NCBI RefSeq assembly: GCF_004118975.1
Contig: NZ_CP035376.1
Span: 186,001-250,000, forward strand
Origin: Luteimonas sp. YGD11-2
GTDB taxonomy: Bacteria > Pseudomonadota > Gammaproteobacteria > Xanthomonadales > Xanthomonadaceae
Reading direction: 5' to 3'
Length of the DNA: 64,000 nucleotides
Of the stretch, positions 36,623 to 49,150 are shown one piece after another. The notes under the pieces were generated by a model, which worked only from the letters and a program-made list of their open reading frames with translations, did not search any database and was not told the origin of the DNA. The translations under genes and the position numbers were made by a program. Within the stretch, counting starts at the first letter, position 1; every line of letters begins with the position of its first letter.

Positions 36623-37240
36623 TTGGACCCGACCCCCGAATCCCAGGACGACCTCCTGATCACGGTTCCACCCAACGTGCCGCGCGTGAAGCCCAACCGT
36701 TTCACCCGCTGGCTGGCGCGGACCATCCTGCGTATCGGCGGCTGGCGGGTGGTCGGCGAGCTGCCGGACGTGCCGCGGCTGGTGCTGATCGGCGCGCCGC
36801 ATTCCTCCAACTGGGACGGGTTGTGGGCGTTCAGCGCCAAGGTCGCGCTGGGCCTGGACATCCGCGTGCTGGGCAAGGATTCGCTGTTCCGGATGCCCGG
36901 ACTGGGCTGGTTGCTGCGCCGGCTCGGGGTGATCCCGGTCGACCGCTCCGCGGCCAGTGGCGTCGTGCTGCAGGCCGCGCAGCTGCTGCGTACCCGCGAA
37001 CAGCTCTGGTATGGCCTGGCCCCGGAAGGCACCCGCAAGCGCGTGGAGCGCTGGAAGCCCGGCTTCTGGAAGATCGCCAAGTCCGCCAACGTGCCGATCC
37101 TGCGGATGTACCTGCACTACCCGGACCGGGTGGTCGGCTTCGGCCCCCTGTTCCACCCGGGCGCCGACCTCGCCACCGACATGGCCGAGCTGCGCGAGTG
37201 GTACCGCCCCTGGATCGGCAAGAACCGGGGGACGATCTGA
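36623..37240 (+). CDS. 1-acyl-glycerol-3-phosphate acyltransferase-like protein
   Basis: A PlsC-type acyltransferase of 205 residues with the HX4D motif (PHSSNWDG, His and Asp of the catalytic pair) and the phosphate-binding PEGTRKR. The acceptor is probably lysophosphatidate or a related lipid. A TTG at 36623, 8 bp after GGAG, is the best start. An ATG at 36560 would overlap arfB and add unrelated sequence. Its last bases overlap the next frame by four (CTGA). Confidence 0.88.
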   Translation: MDPTPESQDDLLITVPPNVPRVKPNRFTRWLARTILRIGGWRVVGELPDVPRLVLIGAPHSSNWDGLWAFSAKVALGLDIRVLGKDSLFRMPGLGWLLRRLGVIPVDRSAASGVVLQAAQLLRTREQLWYGLAPEGTRKRVERWKPGFWKIAKSANVPILRMYLHYPDRVVGFGPLFHPGADLATDMAELREWYRPWIGKNRGTI

Positions 37241-38229
37241 AGCCTGCACGCGCCGCCCTGGCAGGTAGCCTGGCGCTGTTGCTGGGTGCGGCGGGCGTCT
37301 GGCTGTGGCTGTCCCGTGAGGAGGCAGGCCCCGCGCCGGTTGCCGGGACCCCGTCTGCCGCGGCAGACGGCGCCGCCGTCGGGCAGGTGCCGGCGCCGTG
37401 GGCGCCGTTGCCCCCGCCGGGGCAGCCACTGCGACTGGTGGCGGCCGACCTGCGGGCGCGGGCCGACCGCGGTGATGCCCGCGCCGCCTGCAGGCTCGCC
37501 GCGGAAGCGATGTACTGCGATGGCGCCTGGCTCGCGGCGCGCGAGGCGGAGCGCAGTGCCCAGCGTGTGTTGGCCCACGTCGCGAAAATGCCGGTCGATG
37601 CCGGCACCCGCGAGCGCGTCCGCGGACAGCAGGCAGCGGCGGAGGCGAATCTCGCCGCGACCGAGGCGCGGTGCGGCGGGGTCGACCCGCTGGACCCCGC
37701 CGAGCGCGTGCACTACTGGCGGCAGGCGGCGTTGGCCGGCCATCCCGCGGCAATGCGCCACTACGCGGTCGGCAACGCGTTCCGCTGGCGCGACGTGGTG
37801 GAGGTTGCGCCACAGCTCGATATCTACCGGCGCGAAGCCGAGTCGGTTGCCACCCGGGCCGCGCGCGCGGGCGATCTGGACCTCGCCATCGCCCTCGGGC
37901 TGGCTTATCTCGGGACCCGAGACGACCCGTCCTGGCGCCCGTTCCTTGCCCAGGTGCTGCGGCCCGATCCCGCGCGCGCACTGGCGTGGTTGCAGGCGGC
38001 ACGCGCGCATCCGGCCGTCGTCGCGCTCCCGCCCGGCCATGCACTGCGCGAACGCCTGGATGCGGGACTCGAGGAAGCGGCCGGGCAGCTGCCGCTCGAC
38101 CAGCCGGTGCCAGCCCCGGAAGCCCTGCCAGTGCTCGCGGGCGTGGTGCCACGGGCGGATCCCCGCAATGGCGGCATTGGCGATATCGACCCGACGGCCT
38201 GCGACGCGGAGCTCCTTCGCCGGCACTGA
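37237..38229 (+). CDS. hypothetical anchored protein, possible CTG start
   Basis: I do not recognise this protein. It has an N-terminal hydrophobic anchor (ALAGSLALLLGAAGVWLWL), a Pro/Ala-rich linker and an Ala/Arg-rich helical region with features of Sel1/TPR repeats (HYWRQAALAGHPAAMRHYAVGNAF, ARAGDLDLAIALGLAYLG, RALAWLQAARAHP). No ATG, GTG or TTG fits the signal-anchor start. The first plausible codon is CTG at 37237, which overlaps the previous stop and follows GGGGGA. With it the product has 330 residues. Confidence 0.7.
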   Translation: MKPARAALAGSLALLLGAAGVWLWLSREEAGPAPVAGTPSAAADGAAVGQVPAPWAPLPPPGQPLRLVAADLRARADRGDARAACRLAAEAMYCDGAWLAAREAERSAQRVLAHVAKMPVDAGTRERVRGQQAAAEANLAATEARCGGVDPLDPAERVHYWRQAALAGHPAAMRHYAVGNAFRWRDVVEVAPQLDIYRREAESVATRAARAGDLDLAIALGLAYLGTRDDPSWRPFLAQVLRPDPARALAWLQAARAHPAVVALPPGHALRERLDAGLEEAAGQLPLDQPVPAPEALPVLAGVVPRADPRNGGIGDIDPTACDAELLRRH

Positions 38230-38232
38230 CCC

Positions 38233-39213
38233 TCAGCGGTCGGAGTGCGCGCCGCGCCTGGCGCCATCGGCGTCGAACAGGTCCGGCTTGATCAGCTCGA
38301 TGAAGGCGCGCGCCTGCGGCGACGGGCGCTTTCCCTTGCGCATCACCACCCCGTAGCTGCGGCGCGGGAACCAGCGCGCCAGCGGGCGCGCGGTCAGGTG
38401 CGCGAGGTCGGCGCCGTCCAGGCACATCGCGGTGACGATGCTGATGCCCAGGCCCATCGCCACGTAGCGCTTGATCACCTCCCAGCCGCCGACCTCCATC
38501 GCCACCGTGTACGGCACCCGGTGCTGGTGGAACACCATGTCGACCAGGCGGTAGGTGGTGAGCCGGCGTGGCGGCAGGATCAGGCCGTAGGGCGAGAGAT
38601 CCTCCAGCGCCAGCTCGGCCTTTTCCGCGAGCGGGTGGCCGTGCGGGGTGATCAGCATCGGGTCGAAGCGGTAGACCGGCGCGTAGTCCAGATCGCCGGG
38701 CACGTCGAGCATCGAACCCACCGCAAGATCGACCGCGTCGCGGCGCAGCAGGTCCAGGCCGCCTTCGCCGGTCACGTTGTGCAGGTGCAGGCGCACCTCC
38801 GGCTGCGCCATCCGGTAGGCGGCGATGATCGGCGGCAGCAGGTGGAGGATGGTCGCGGTGCCGGCGGCGATCTGCAGCTCGCCGGCGTCCATGCCGCGCA
38901 GCTGGTCCCTGAAGGCCGTGGTCAGCCCGTCGAACTGCTCCACCAGCGGGCGCGCCAGCTCGTACAGCGCCTCGCCTTCGCGGGTCGGCACCAGCCGCCG
39001 GCCGCTGCGCTCGAGCAGGCGGACGCCGAGGTCGCGCTCGAGCGCCTGCAGCTGCAGGGTGACCGCGGGCTGGCTCAGGAACAGCGCCTCGGCTGCACGC
39101 GACACCGAACCGAGCCGGGCGACCTGGCAGAACGCCCGCAGCGGCTTCAGGCGGTCGCCCTTGTAGGCGAATACCGCGCCCGATCGTGCTGGATTGGCGG
39201 ATTTTGGCGGCAT
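38233..39213 (-). CDS. LysR-type regulator, probably of the glyoxylate shunt
   Basis: A 326-residue LysR-family transcription factor. The winged helix-turn-helix is in FCQVARLGSVSRAAEALFLSQPAVTLQLQALE (about residues 28-60), and the effector-binding domain follows from about 110 (LQIAAGTATILHLLPPIIAAY). It resembles the CysB-like subgroup. It diverges from aceB with 95 bp between the starts, and a perfect TTAT-N11-ATAA LysR box lies in that gap, so regulation of aceB-aceA and of itself is likely (inference from arrangement). Confidence 0.93.
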   Translation of the reverse strand: MPPKSANPARSGAVFAYKGDRLKPLRAFCQVARLGSVSRAAEALFLSQPAVTLQLQALERDLGVRLLERSGRRLVPTREGEALYELARPLVEQFDGLTTAFRDQLRGMDAGELQIAAGTATILHLLPPIIAAYRMAQPEVRLHLHNVTGEGGLDLLRRDAVDLAVGSMLDVPGDLDYAPVYRFDPMLITPHGHPLAEKAELALEDLSPYGLILPPRRLTTYRLVDMVFHQHRVPYTVAMEVGGWEVIKRYVAMGLGISIVTAMCLDGADLAHLTARPLARWFPRRSYGVVMRKGKRPSPQARAFIELIKPDLFDADGARRGAHSDR

Positions 39214-39224
39214 ATGAGTTCGCC

Positions 39225-39243
39225 TTATGCAAGCAATTGATAA
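39225..39243. promoter_or_regulatory. T-N11-A LysR box between lysR and aceB
   Basis: TTATGCAAGCAATTGATAA is a palindromic TTAT-N11-ATAA, the classic LysR-type binding site. It overlaps the aceB -35 hexamer. Confidence 0.75.
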
Positions 39244-39264
39244 AACTGCTTTGCCAAATACAGT
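39237..39264 (+). promoter_or_regulatory. putative sigma-70 promoter of aceB
   Basis: TTGATA (39237-39242) and TACAGT (39259-39264) are 16 bp apart, about 45 bp before the aceB start. This stretch is clearly AT-richer than its surroundings. Confidence 0.55.
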
Positions 39265-39308
39265 ACGCGAAAGGATGGTGGGGCTCGACCCCATGCAAGG
39301 AGCTTCGT

Positions 39309-40919
<1,611 letters not shown>

Positions 40920-40956
40920 TCGCGGCTTTTTACCCTTCCAGGACTGGAGCATTCCC

Positions 40957-42249
<1,293 letters not shown>

Positions 42250-42388
42250 GTGGGGTTCTGGCCGCGGACCTGCGCGGATGGGCACGGATCAAGGCAAGAG
42301 CGTCAAGGCGGGAGGAATGGATGGGAGGCCAGCCTTGGCAAGGAGCATTGCTGTCCGTGTTGATCCGCGCCATCCGCGGCTGATCGTC

Positions 42389-43900
42389 TCAAGCCACCGC
42401 GGCCACCGGCTCCTGGGTGAAACCGCGATAGGTCAGTGCTTCGGCGAGGTGCGGGGCGAGGATGTCGGCGCTGCCGTCGAGGTCGGCGATGGTACGGGCC
42501 ACGCGCAGGATGCGGTGCATTGCCCGCGCCGACAGCTGCAGTGATTCGATCGCACGTTCGAGCAGTTGCTGTTCGGCCGCGCGCAGACGGCAGTGCGCGG
42601 TGGTCGCGGCTTGGTCCAGCTGCGCATTGCAGCGGCCGCTGCGTGCCTGCTGCAATGCACGCGATGCTTCGACGCGTGCACGGATCGAAGCGCTTGCCTC
42701 GCCTTCGGGTGCATCCGGCCGCAGCTCATGGGCGGGCAGCCGTGGCACCTCCACATGCAGGTCGATGCGATCCAGCAGCGGCCCGGAGATGCGCGAGCGG
42801 TAGCGGCGCACCGCGTCGGGTGCACAGCGGCAGCGTCCGGATGTATCGCCCGCCCAGCCGCAGGGACAGGGATTCATCGCGGCGACCAGCTGGAAGCGCG
42901 CAGGAAACTCCGCCTGCCGCGCGGCGCGCGAGATCGTCACCACGCCCGATTCCAGCGGCTCGCGCAGCACTTCCAGCGCCGAGCGGTTCCATTCGGGCAG
43001 CTCGTCCAGGAACAGCACCCCGCGGTGCGCCAGCGAGATCTCGCCGGGCCGCGGTTCGCTGCCGCCGCCGGCAAGCGCCACCGCGCTGGCCGTGTGGTGG
43101 GGTGCCCGGAACGGCCGTTGCCGCCAGCGCGCCGGGTCCAGCCCGCCGTTGACCGAGGCCACCGCGGCGGCTTCCAGGGCCTCGTCGTCGCCGGGCTCCG
43201 GCAGCAGTCCCGGGAGCCGCGAAGCGAGCAGCGTCTTGCCGCATCCGGGCGGGCCCACCAGCAGCAGGTGGTGGCCACCGGCGGCGGCGATCTCCAGCGC
43301 ACGGCGCGCGCGCGCCTGCCCGCGCACATCGCGCATGTCCGCGGTACTGGCCGGAATCGCCACCGGAGCCACCCCGGCCGGCAGAGTCGCGCGGCCGTGC
43401 AGCATCGCGCACACCTCCAGCAGGGTGCGCGCGGCGCGCACGTCCACCCGTGCGGCGAGAGCGGCCTCGGCGGCATTCCCGGCCGGCACCACCAGGCGGC
43501 GCCCGGTCTGCGCCACCGCGAGCGCGGCGGGCAGCGCGCCGGCCACCGGGCGCAATTCGCCGGTCAGGCCGAGCTCGCCGATGAATTCGGTATCGTGCAG
43601 TGCCTCCAGCGGGATCTGACCGCTGGCGGCAAGGATGCCCAGCGCGATCGGCAGGTCGAAGCGGCCGCCGTGCTTCGGAAGGTCCGCCGGGGCGAGGTTG
43701 ACGGTGATGCGGCGCGCGGGGAATTCGAACTGCGCGCACTGGATTGCGGCGCGCACCCGGTCCTTGGCCTCGCGTACCGCGGCTTCCGGCAGGCCGACGA
43801 TCGACATCGACGGCAGGCCACCGCCGAGGTGCACTTCCACCTGGACCGGTGGTGCTGCAACCCCGACACGCGCGCGTCCATGCACGAGTGCGAGTCCCAT
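42389..43900 (-). CDS. ComM/YifB family Mg-chelatase-like AAA+ ATPase
   Basis: A hexameric helicase-type ATPase; ComM promotes branch migration of integrating DNA in natural transformation. The 503-residue protein has the N-terminal Lon-like fold ([32 protein letters not shown]), Walker [18 protein letters not shown], Walker [11 protein letters not shown], a four-cysteine element [19 protein letters not shown] and the Mg-chelatase C-terminal domain ([23 protein letters not shown]). The presence of comM is compatible with natural competence but does not prove it. Confidence 0.96.
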   Translation of the reverse strand: MGLALVHGRARVGVAAPPVQVEVHLGGGLPSMSIVGLPEAAVREAKDRVRAAIQCAQFEFPARRITVNLAPADLPKHGGRFDLPIALGILAASGQIPLEALHDTEFIGELGLTGELRPVAGALPAALAVAQTGRRLVVPAGNAAEAALAARVDVRAARTLLEVCAMLHGRATLPAGVAPVAIPASTADMRDVRGQARARRALEIAAAGGHHLLLVGPPGCGKTLLASRLPGLLPEPGDDEALEAAAVASVNGGLDPARWRQRPFRAPHHTASAVALAGGGSEPRPGEISLAHRGVLFLDELPEWNRSALEVLREPLESGVVTISRAARQAEFPARFQLVAAMNPCPCGWAGDTSGRCRCAPDAVRRYRSRISGPLLDRIDLHVEVPRLPAHELRPDAPEGEASASIRARVEASRALQQARSGRCNAQLDQAATTAHCRLRAAEQQLLERAIESLQLSARAMHRILRVARTIADLDGSADILAPHLAEALTYRGFTQEPVAAVA

Positions 43901-43919
43901 GGCGGCTGCCGTTGCGCCC

Positions 43920-44195
43920 TCAGTGGGCGGAACCGTCCCGTGGGGGATTGCGGGCGAGCTCGGCCTCCAGCCACTGCACCGCCTGCTCGAGCGCCTCGAG
44001 CTTCTCGCGCGTGCGCAGCAGCACCGCGCGCTGCACGTCGAACTCCTCGCGGGTCACCAGGTCGAGCTTGCCTAGCCCGGATTGCAGCACCGCGCGGAAG
44101 TTCTCCTGCATCTCCTCGCGGCTCTCGCGCAGGCCCGGCGGCACCAGCCCGCTGAGGCGTCGTGCGAGTTCGTCGATGTTGCTGAGGTCGATCAT
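43920..44195 (-). CDS. ubiquinone biosynthesis accessory factor UbiK
   Basis: A 91-residue BMFP-domain protein, predicted to form a C-terminal trimeric coiled coil ([33 protein letters not shown]). UbiK partners UbiJ in aerobic ubiquinone synthesis. It starts at the ATG at 44195 with a GGAGCC-type site upstream. It sits immediately upstream of comM, as in other gammaproteobacteria, and diverges from glnB. Confidence 0.93.
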   Translation of the reverse strand: MIDLSNIDELARRLSGLVPPGLRESREEMQENFRAVLQSGLGKLDLVTREEFDVQRAVLLRTREKLEALEQAVQWLEAELARNPPRDGSAH

Positions 44196-44377
44196 GGGGG
44201 AGGCTCCGGTTTCGCGGCCAGCATGGATGCGCGCCGCTGTCGGCGCAGTCGGCGCGGATCGCGAAACGCGGTAGGAAAAGTCCGTACGGGACGGATCGGT
44301 GATGGATCGCATTGTAGCCGCCGGGCGCCCGCAGGCAGTGCGCTATGCTGCCGCTCGATCCGATGGAGGTTGCGTGA

Positions 44378-44716
<339 letters not shown>

Positions 44717-44773
44717 GGGAGGTCCGGGGGCGTCGATCGTCGGCGCATGCGCCAGGATGTCGAGGAGAGCGGA

Positions 44774-45277
44774 ATGAACGGAAGGATCGCAGCGGCGATG
44801 CTGTTGCTTGGGATGTGGACGGGTGACGCGCTGGCCCAGTCGCAGGGGCCTGTTCTAGTCGAAACCGATGCGTCCGCGATCGTTGCGCAGCAGAACGAGA
44901 TCCGGCAGGCCGCACAGCAGCGCAGCGGGCGATACAAGGACATGGCAGGCGCCGACCGCGATCGGCTCCTGCAGGTGCAGGACAGGGTGTTGGGCAAGCT
45001 CGATGGCCGCACCAGTACCACCGAGCTCCCGCGGGCCGACCAGGTGGCACTGTTCAACGATCTCGAGGAGATCAGCGCGCTGGTCAACAAGGCCGAGGAC
45101 GACCGCATGATCTGCGAGCGCAGCCGGCCGATCGGCAGCAACCGTCCGGTCAGCGTCTGCAAGACCGTGGCGCAGCGTCGCGAAGAGCGTGAGCGTTCGC
45201 TCGAATCACGTGGCCCGCGTGATGCGCGTTGTGCGGGTGGGGCGTGTCCGCAGACCGGCACGCCTGGCTGGAACTGA
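44774..45277 (+). CDS. hypothetical exported protein
   Basis: Not recognised. The 167-residue precursor has a signal peptide (MNGRIAAAMLLLGMWTGDALA-QS). The mature part is a charged, helical domain (IVAQQNEIRQAAQQRSGRYKDMAGADRDRLLQVQDRVL, LFNDLEEISALVNKAEDDRM) followed by a segment with paired cysteines (ICERSRPIGSNRPVSVCKT) that may form a disulfide, and a Gly/Arg tail with two more cysteines. It follows glnB by 57 bp and could be read with it. Confidence 0.75.
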   Translation: MNGRIAAAMLLLGMWTGDALAQSQGPVLVETDASAIVAQQNEIRQAAQQRSGRYKDMAGADRDRLLQVQDRVLGKLDGRTSTTELPRADQVALFNDLEEISALVNKAEDDRMICERSRPIGSNRPVSVCKTVAQRREERERSLESRGPRDARCAGGACPQTGTPGWN

Positions 45278-45284
45278 AGCGTGT

Positions 45285-45312
45285 GCCACCGACCGCGCTG
45301 ACGGTCGGTGGC
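45285..45312. terminator. bidirectional hairpin between convergent genes
   Basis: GCCACCGACCG and CGGTCGGTGGC pair perfectly (11 bp) around CGCTGA. It lies 8 bp after the plus-strand hypothetical gene and 20 bp after the minus-strand speE stop. The tail GTTGTCC is weakly T-rich. Confidence 0.65.
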
Positions 45313-45332
45313 GTTGTCCCGTCAGACAGCCA

Positions 45333-46187
45333 TCAGCGCGCCGCCAGCGCGTTGGCCACGAACGGCGGCAGTACCTGCGCCGCGCGGTGCATCTCGGCGC
45401 TGTAGTACCGGGTCTCGAACGCCTTGGCTGCTGCGTCGTCGGCGCGGAAGTCGAAGCCGCGGCCGCCCTTGCGTGCCAGCGTGCAGCTCCACCAGCCGGT
45501 GGGGTAGCAGGGCTGCGGGAAGGGCAGGGTCTGGAAGCTGTCGAAACCGGCCTTGCCCATTTCCGCGCGCATCGCCTGGATCAGTTCCAGCAGCACCAGC
45601 GGTGATTCCGACTGCTGCACGAGGATGCCGTCGTCCTTCAGTGCGCGGAAGCAGCTTTCGAAGAAGCTCCTGTTGAACAGCCCTTCGGCGGGGCCGACCG
45701 GATCGGTGGAATCGACGATCACGATGTCGAGCGAGCCCGGCGGGGCGTCCTTCATCCAGGCGATGCCGTCGTCGAACAGGATCTCCGCGCGCGGGTCGCC
45801 ATTGGATTCGCACAGCTCCGGGAAATACTTCTCGGCCATCCGCGTGACCTGCTCGTCGATATCGCACTGCACCGCGCGCTCGACGCCCGGGTGCCTGAGC
45901 ACCTCGCGCAGCGTGCCGCAGTCGCCGCCGCCGATGATGACCACCTGCTTCGGGTCGGGATGGGTGAACAGCGCCGGGTGCGACATCATCTCGTGGTAGA
46001 GGAAGTTGTCGCGCGTGGTCACCATCATCGCGCCGTCGATCAGCATCACGTTGCCCCAGTCGGTCGACTCGTAGATCTCGATCTTCTGGAACGGCGACTG
46101 CACCTCGTCGAGCTTGCGGGTGACGCGATAACCGATCGCGGAGCCTGCGGGGTCGAAGTTCTCGTACAGCCAGTCGGTCGTGGTCAT
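45333..46187 (-). CDS. polyamine aminopropyltransferase (spermidine synthase) SpeE
   Basis: It transfers an aminopropyl group from decarboxylated S-adenosylmethionine to putrescine. The 284-residue protein has the family signature VVIIGGGDCGTLREVLRHPGVE, the substrate loop IVDSTDPVGPAEGLF and the early YRVTRKLDEVQSPFQKIEIYE. The ATG at 46187 gives the standard N-terminus. It diverges from speA with about 160 bp between starts, so both polyamine genes are arranged around one control region. Confidence 0.96.
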   Translation of the reverse strand: MTTTDWLYENFDPAGSAIGYRVTRKLDEVQSPFQKIEIYESTDWGNVMLIDGAMMVTTRDNFLYHEMMSHPALFTHPDPKQVVIIGGGDCGTLREVLRHPGVERAVQCDIDEQVTRMAEKYFPELCESNGDPRAEILFDDGIAWMKDAPPGSLDIVIVDSTDPVGPAEGLFNRSFFESCFRALKDDGILVQQSESPLVLLELIQAMRAEMGKAGFDSFQTLPFPQPCYPTGWWSCTLARKGGRGFDFRADDAAAKAFETRYYSAEMHRAAQVLPPFVANALAAR

Positions 46188-46309
46188 GGGGGTGCTCTCG
46201 CAGGGACGCGGCCCGCGTGGGCGTTGTCGTGGGGCGCGCGCGGAGGCGTCGCAGCGGGGCCGCGGATTGTAACGGAGCCGGCGTGACCACCCCTGCGCGC
46301 CGGCCTCCG

Positions 46310-46315
46310 TAGAAT
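46310..46315 (+). promoter_or_regulatory. putative -10 element of speA
   Basis: TAGAAT within CCGTAGAATGGGCGC, 33 bp before the speA start; the same string precedes oleB. No clear -35 is present. Confidence 0.4.
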
Positions 46316-46347
46316 GGGCGCCCCCACGCTTTCTCCGGATGTCCGCC

Positions 46348-48237
46348 ATGGCTGCCTGGTCCATCGACCACGCCCGCAAGACCTACTCGATTCCGCACTG
46401 GTCGGAAGGCTTCTTCGACGTCGACGAACAGGGTCGCGTGGTCGTGCGTCCGGGCGACCGCGACGCCCGGGCACTGCCGCTGCCGGCGATTGTCGACGAC
46501 GCGCTGGCACAGGGCGCGAACCTGCCGCTGCTGGTGCGCTTCCCCGAGATCCTCGGCCACCGGCTCGGCCAGCTGCAGTCGGCATTCGCCGAGGCCCAGG
46601 CCGACTGGGAGTACACCGGCGGCTACACGGCGGTGTATCCGATCAAGGTCAACCAGCACGCGGGCGTCGCCGGCACGCTGGCCTCGCACCATGGCGAGGG
46701 CTTCGGGCTGGAGGCCGGCAGCAAGCCGGAGCTGATGGCGGTGCTCGCGCTGAGCCGGCCCGGCGGCACCATCATCTGCAATGGCTACAAGGACCGCGAG
46801 TACATCCGCCTGGCGCTGATCGGCCGCCGGCTGGGGCTCGAGACCTATATCGTCATCGAGAAGCCGACCGAGCTGCGGCTGGTGATGGAGGAGTCGGCCG
46901 CACTCGGTGTCGAGCCGCTGCTGGGCGTGCGTATGCGGCTGGCGTCGCTGGGCGCGGGCAAGTGGCAGAACTCGGGTGGCGACAAGTCGAAGTTCGGCCT
47001 GTCGCCGCGGCAGCTGCTGGATCTGTGGAAGAGCCTGCGCGACAGCGGCCGCAGCGACCGCCTCAAGCTGCTGCATTTCCACATGGGCTCGCAGATCTCC
47101 AACGTGCGCGACATCGCCAACGGCATGCGCGAGGCCACGCGTTACTTCGTGGAGCTTTCGCGGCTGGGCGCGAAGATCAGCCGTGTCGACGTCGGCGGTG
47201 GCCTGGGCATCGACTACGAGGGCACCCGCTCGCGCAGCTACAACTCGGTCAACTACGGCATGCGCCAGTACGCCAGCAACATCGTGCAGCCGCTGGCGCA
47301 GGCCTGCGCGGAGCATGGCCTGCCGCAGCCGCGCATCCTCACCGAATGCGGTCGCGCGATGACCGCGCACCACGCGGTGCTGGTGGCCAACGTGTCGGAG
47401 GTCGAACGCGCCCCGGAAGGCCGGGTGCCCGACATCCATGACGACGAGCCGTCGGTGGTCAGCCAGCTGCGCGAGATCCACGGCGAGCTCGACCAGCGCC
47501 CTGCCGTCGAGCTCTACCACGAGGCGCAGCACTTCCACGCCGAGGGCCTGGCGATGTACGCGCTGGGCCAGCTCGACCTGGTGCACCGCGCGCGTATCGA
47601 CGACCTCTTCTACGCGATCGCACACGCCGTGCGTGCGCGGCTGACCTATGACGAGAAGAGCCATCGCCCGCTGCTGGACGAGCTCAACGAGCGTCTGGTC
47701 GACAAGTACTTCGTCAACTTCAGCATCTTCGAATCGATGCCCGACGTGTGGGCGATCGACCAGGTGTTTCCGATCGTGCCGATCGAGCGCCTGGACGAGG
47801 CGCCGGAGCGGCGCGGCATCATCGCCGACCTCACCTGCGACTCCGACGGCCAGATCGACACCTACGTCGAGAACGAGGATCTCGACAGCTCGCTGCCGCT
47901 GCATGCGATGCGTCCCGGCGAAACCTACCGGCTCGGTTTCTTCCTGGTCGGCGCCTACCAGGAGATCCTCGGTGACATCCACAACCTGTTCGGCGACACC
48001 GACGCGATCGAGGTGCGCCGCAGCGGCGACGGCTTCGCGATCCACCAGCAGCGCCGTGGCGACACCACCGACGTGATGCTCGACTACGTGGGCTACCGCA
48101 TCGACGACCTGCGCCAGCGCTACGAGGACAAGCTTTCCGCCGCCAGCCTTGGGGACGACGAGATGGTGCGCCTGCGCGAGGCGCTGGAAGCCGGGCTCAC
48201 CGGCTATACCTACCTGGACAGCGCGCCGCTGGACTGA
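46348..48237 (+). CDS. biosynthetic arginine decarboxylase SpeA
   Basis: A PLP enzyme making agmatine from arginine, the first step towards putrescine. The 629-residue protein has the PLP lysine in GYTAVYPIKVNQH (Lys100), the glycine-rich VDVGGGLGIDYEGT phosphate loop and the second-subunit cysteine in LTCDSDGQID. An ATG three codons upstream (46339) is an alternative; 46348 aligns with family N-termini (AAWSIDHARKTYSIPHW). A REP-like hairpin follows the stop. Confidence 0.96.
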   Translation: MAAWSIDHARKTYSIPHWSEGFFDVDEQGRVVVRPGDRDARALPLPAIVDDALAQGANLPLLVRFPEILGHRLGQLQSAFAEAQADWEYTGGYTAVYPIKVNQHAGVAGTLASHHGEGFGLEAGSKPELMAVLALSRPGGTIICNGYKDREYIRLALIGRRLGLETYIVIEKPTELRLVMEESAALGVEPLLGVRMRLASLGAGKWQNSGGDKSKFGLSPRQLLDLWKSLRDSGRSDRLKLLHFHMGSQISNVRDIANGMREATRYFVELSRLGAKISRVDVGGGLGIDYEGTRSRSYNSVNYGMRQYASNIVQPLAQACAEHGLPQPRILTECGRAMTAHHAVLVANVSEVERAPEGRVPDIHDDEPSVVSQLREIHGELDQRPAVELYHEAQHFHAEGLAMYALGQLDLVHRARIDDLFYAIAHAVRARLTYDEKSHRPLLDELNERLVDKYFVNFSIFESMPDVWAIDQVFPIVPIERLDEAPERRGIIADLTCDSDGQIDTYVENEDLDSSLPLHAMRPGETYRLGFFLVGAYQEILGDIHNLFGDTDAIEVRRSGDGFAIHQQRRGDTTDVMLDYVGYRIDDLRQRYEDKLSAASLGDDEMVRLREALEAGLTGYTYLDSAPLD

Positions 48238-48246
48238 CTGCCACGC

Positions 48247-48285
48247 GGCGCTCCTGCGGGAGCGCCTCCAGGCGCGATCGTCTTT
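48247..48285 (+). repeat. REP-like GGGAGCGCC hairpin after speA
   Basis: GGCGCTCC and GGAGCGCC pair around TGCG, followed by TCCAGGCGCGATCGTCTTTC. This is the short GGGAGCGCC...GGCGCGATCG repeat frequent between genes in Xanthomonadaceae and Pseudomonas. The TCTTT tail may let it also act as a terminator for speA or, read the other way, for the SDR gene. Confidence 0.6.
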
Positions 48286-48298
48286 CCAGCCGGTTCTT

Positions 48299-49048
48299 TC
48301 AGCCCGCGCGCGCGATCTGGAAGCCGGCGAACGACTGGCTGACCGGCATCACTTCCAGCCGGTTGATGTTGAGGTGCGGTGGCAGGTTGGCCACCCACCA
48401 CAGAGTTTCGGCGATGTCGGCGGCAGTGATCGGGGCCGCACCGCGGTACAGCGCATCCGATGCCACCTGGTCGCCACCGGTGCGCACCAGGGTGAATTCG
48501 GTCTCGGCCAGCCCCGGTTCGATCGAGGTCACGCGCACGCCGGTGCCATGCAGGTCGGCGCGCAGGCCCAGCGAGAACTGGGTGACGAAGGCCTTGGTGC
48601 CGCCATAGACGTTGCCGCCCGGGTATGGGTAGCTGCCGGCGATGGAGCTCACGTTGAGAATCGCGCCGCGGCGCGCGATGAGCGTCGGCAGCAGCACGTG
48701 GGTCAGCGTGGCCAGCGCGGTGACGTTGGTGTCGATCATCTGCCGCCACTGCGCCAGGCTCGCCTGCTGCGCGGGCGCGGTGCCGAGCGCGAGGCCTGCG
48801 TTGTTGACCAGCACGTCGATGTCGCGGAACGCATCCGGCAGGCCGTCGAGCGCGGCCTGCATGGCATCGGCATCGCGGATGTCGAAGGCGCAGGCATGCA
48901 CCTGCTCACCCAACGCGTCGGCCAGTGCCTGCAGGCGCTCGGCGCGGCGGCCGCAGGCGACCACGCGCCAGCCGGCGCTGGCGAAACGTTCGGCGGTGGC
49001 GCGGCCGAAACCGGCGGTGGCGCCGGTGATCAGGATGGTCCGGGTCAT
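48299..49048 (-). CDS. SDR oxidoreductase, YdfG-like
   Basis: A 249-residue short-chain dehydrogenase matching YdfG (NADP-dependent 3-hydroxy-acid/serine dehydrogenase): TGATAGFGRATAERFASAGW, VLVNNAGLALG, NVSSIAGSYPYPGGNVYGGTKAFVTQFSLGLRADL (Ser, Tyr and Lys of the triad) and SIEPGLAETEF. The C-terminal PPHLNINRLEVMPVSQSFAGFQ is the YdfG tetramer contact. Physiological substrate not certain. Confidence 0.93.
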   Translation of the reverse strand: MTRTILITGATAGFGRATAERFASAGWRVVACGRRAERLQALADALGEQVHACAFDIRDADAMQAALDGLPDAFRDIDVLVNNAGLALGTAPAQQASLAQWRQMIDTNVTALATLTHVLLPTLIARRGAILNVSSIAGSYPYPGGNVYGGTKAFVTQFSLGLRADLHGTGVRVTSIEPGLAETEFTLVRTGGDQVASDALYRGAAPITAADIAETLWWVANLPPHLNINRLEVMPVSQSFAGFQIARAG

Positions 49049-49150
49049 CTAAGCACTCCGTCGCAGGCGGAAAAGCGGTGCCGAAGGTCGCTGGCGCGTG
49101 CTGCCGCCAGACCCGCCCGAGGCGGCGTCACGCCACGCCGGCGCGCGGTA

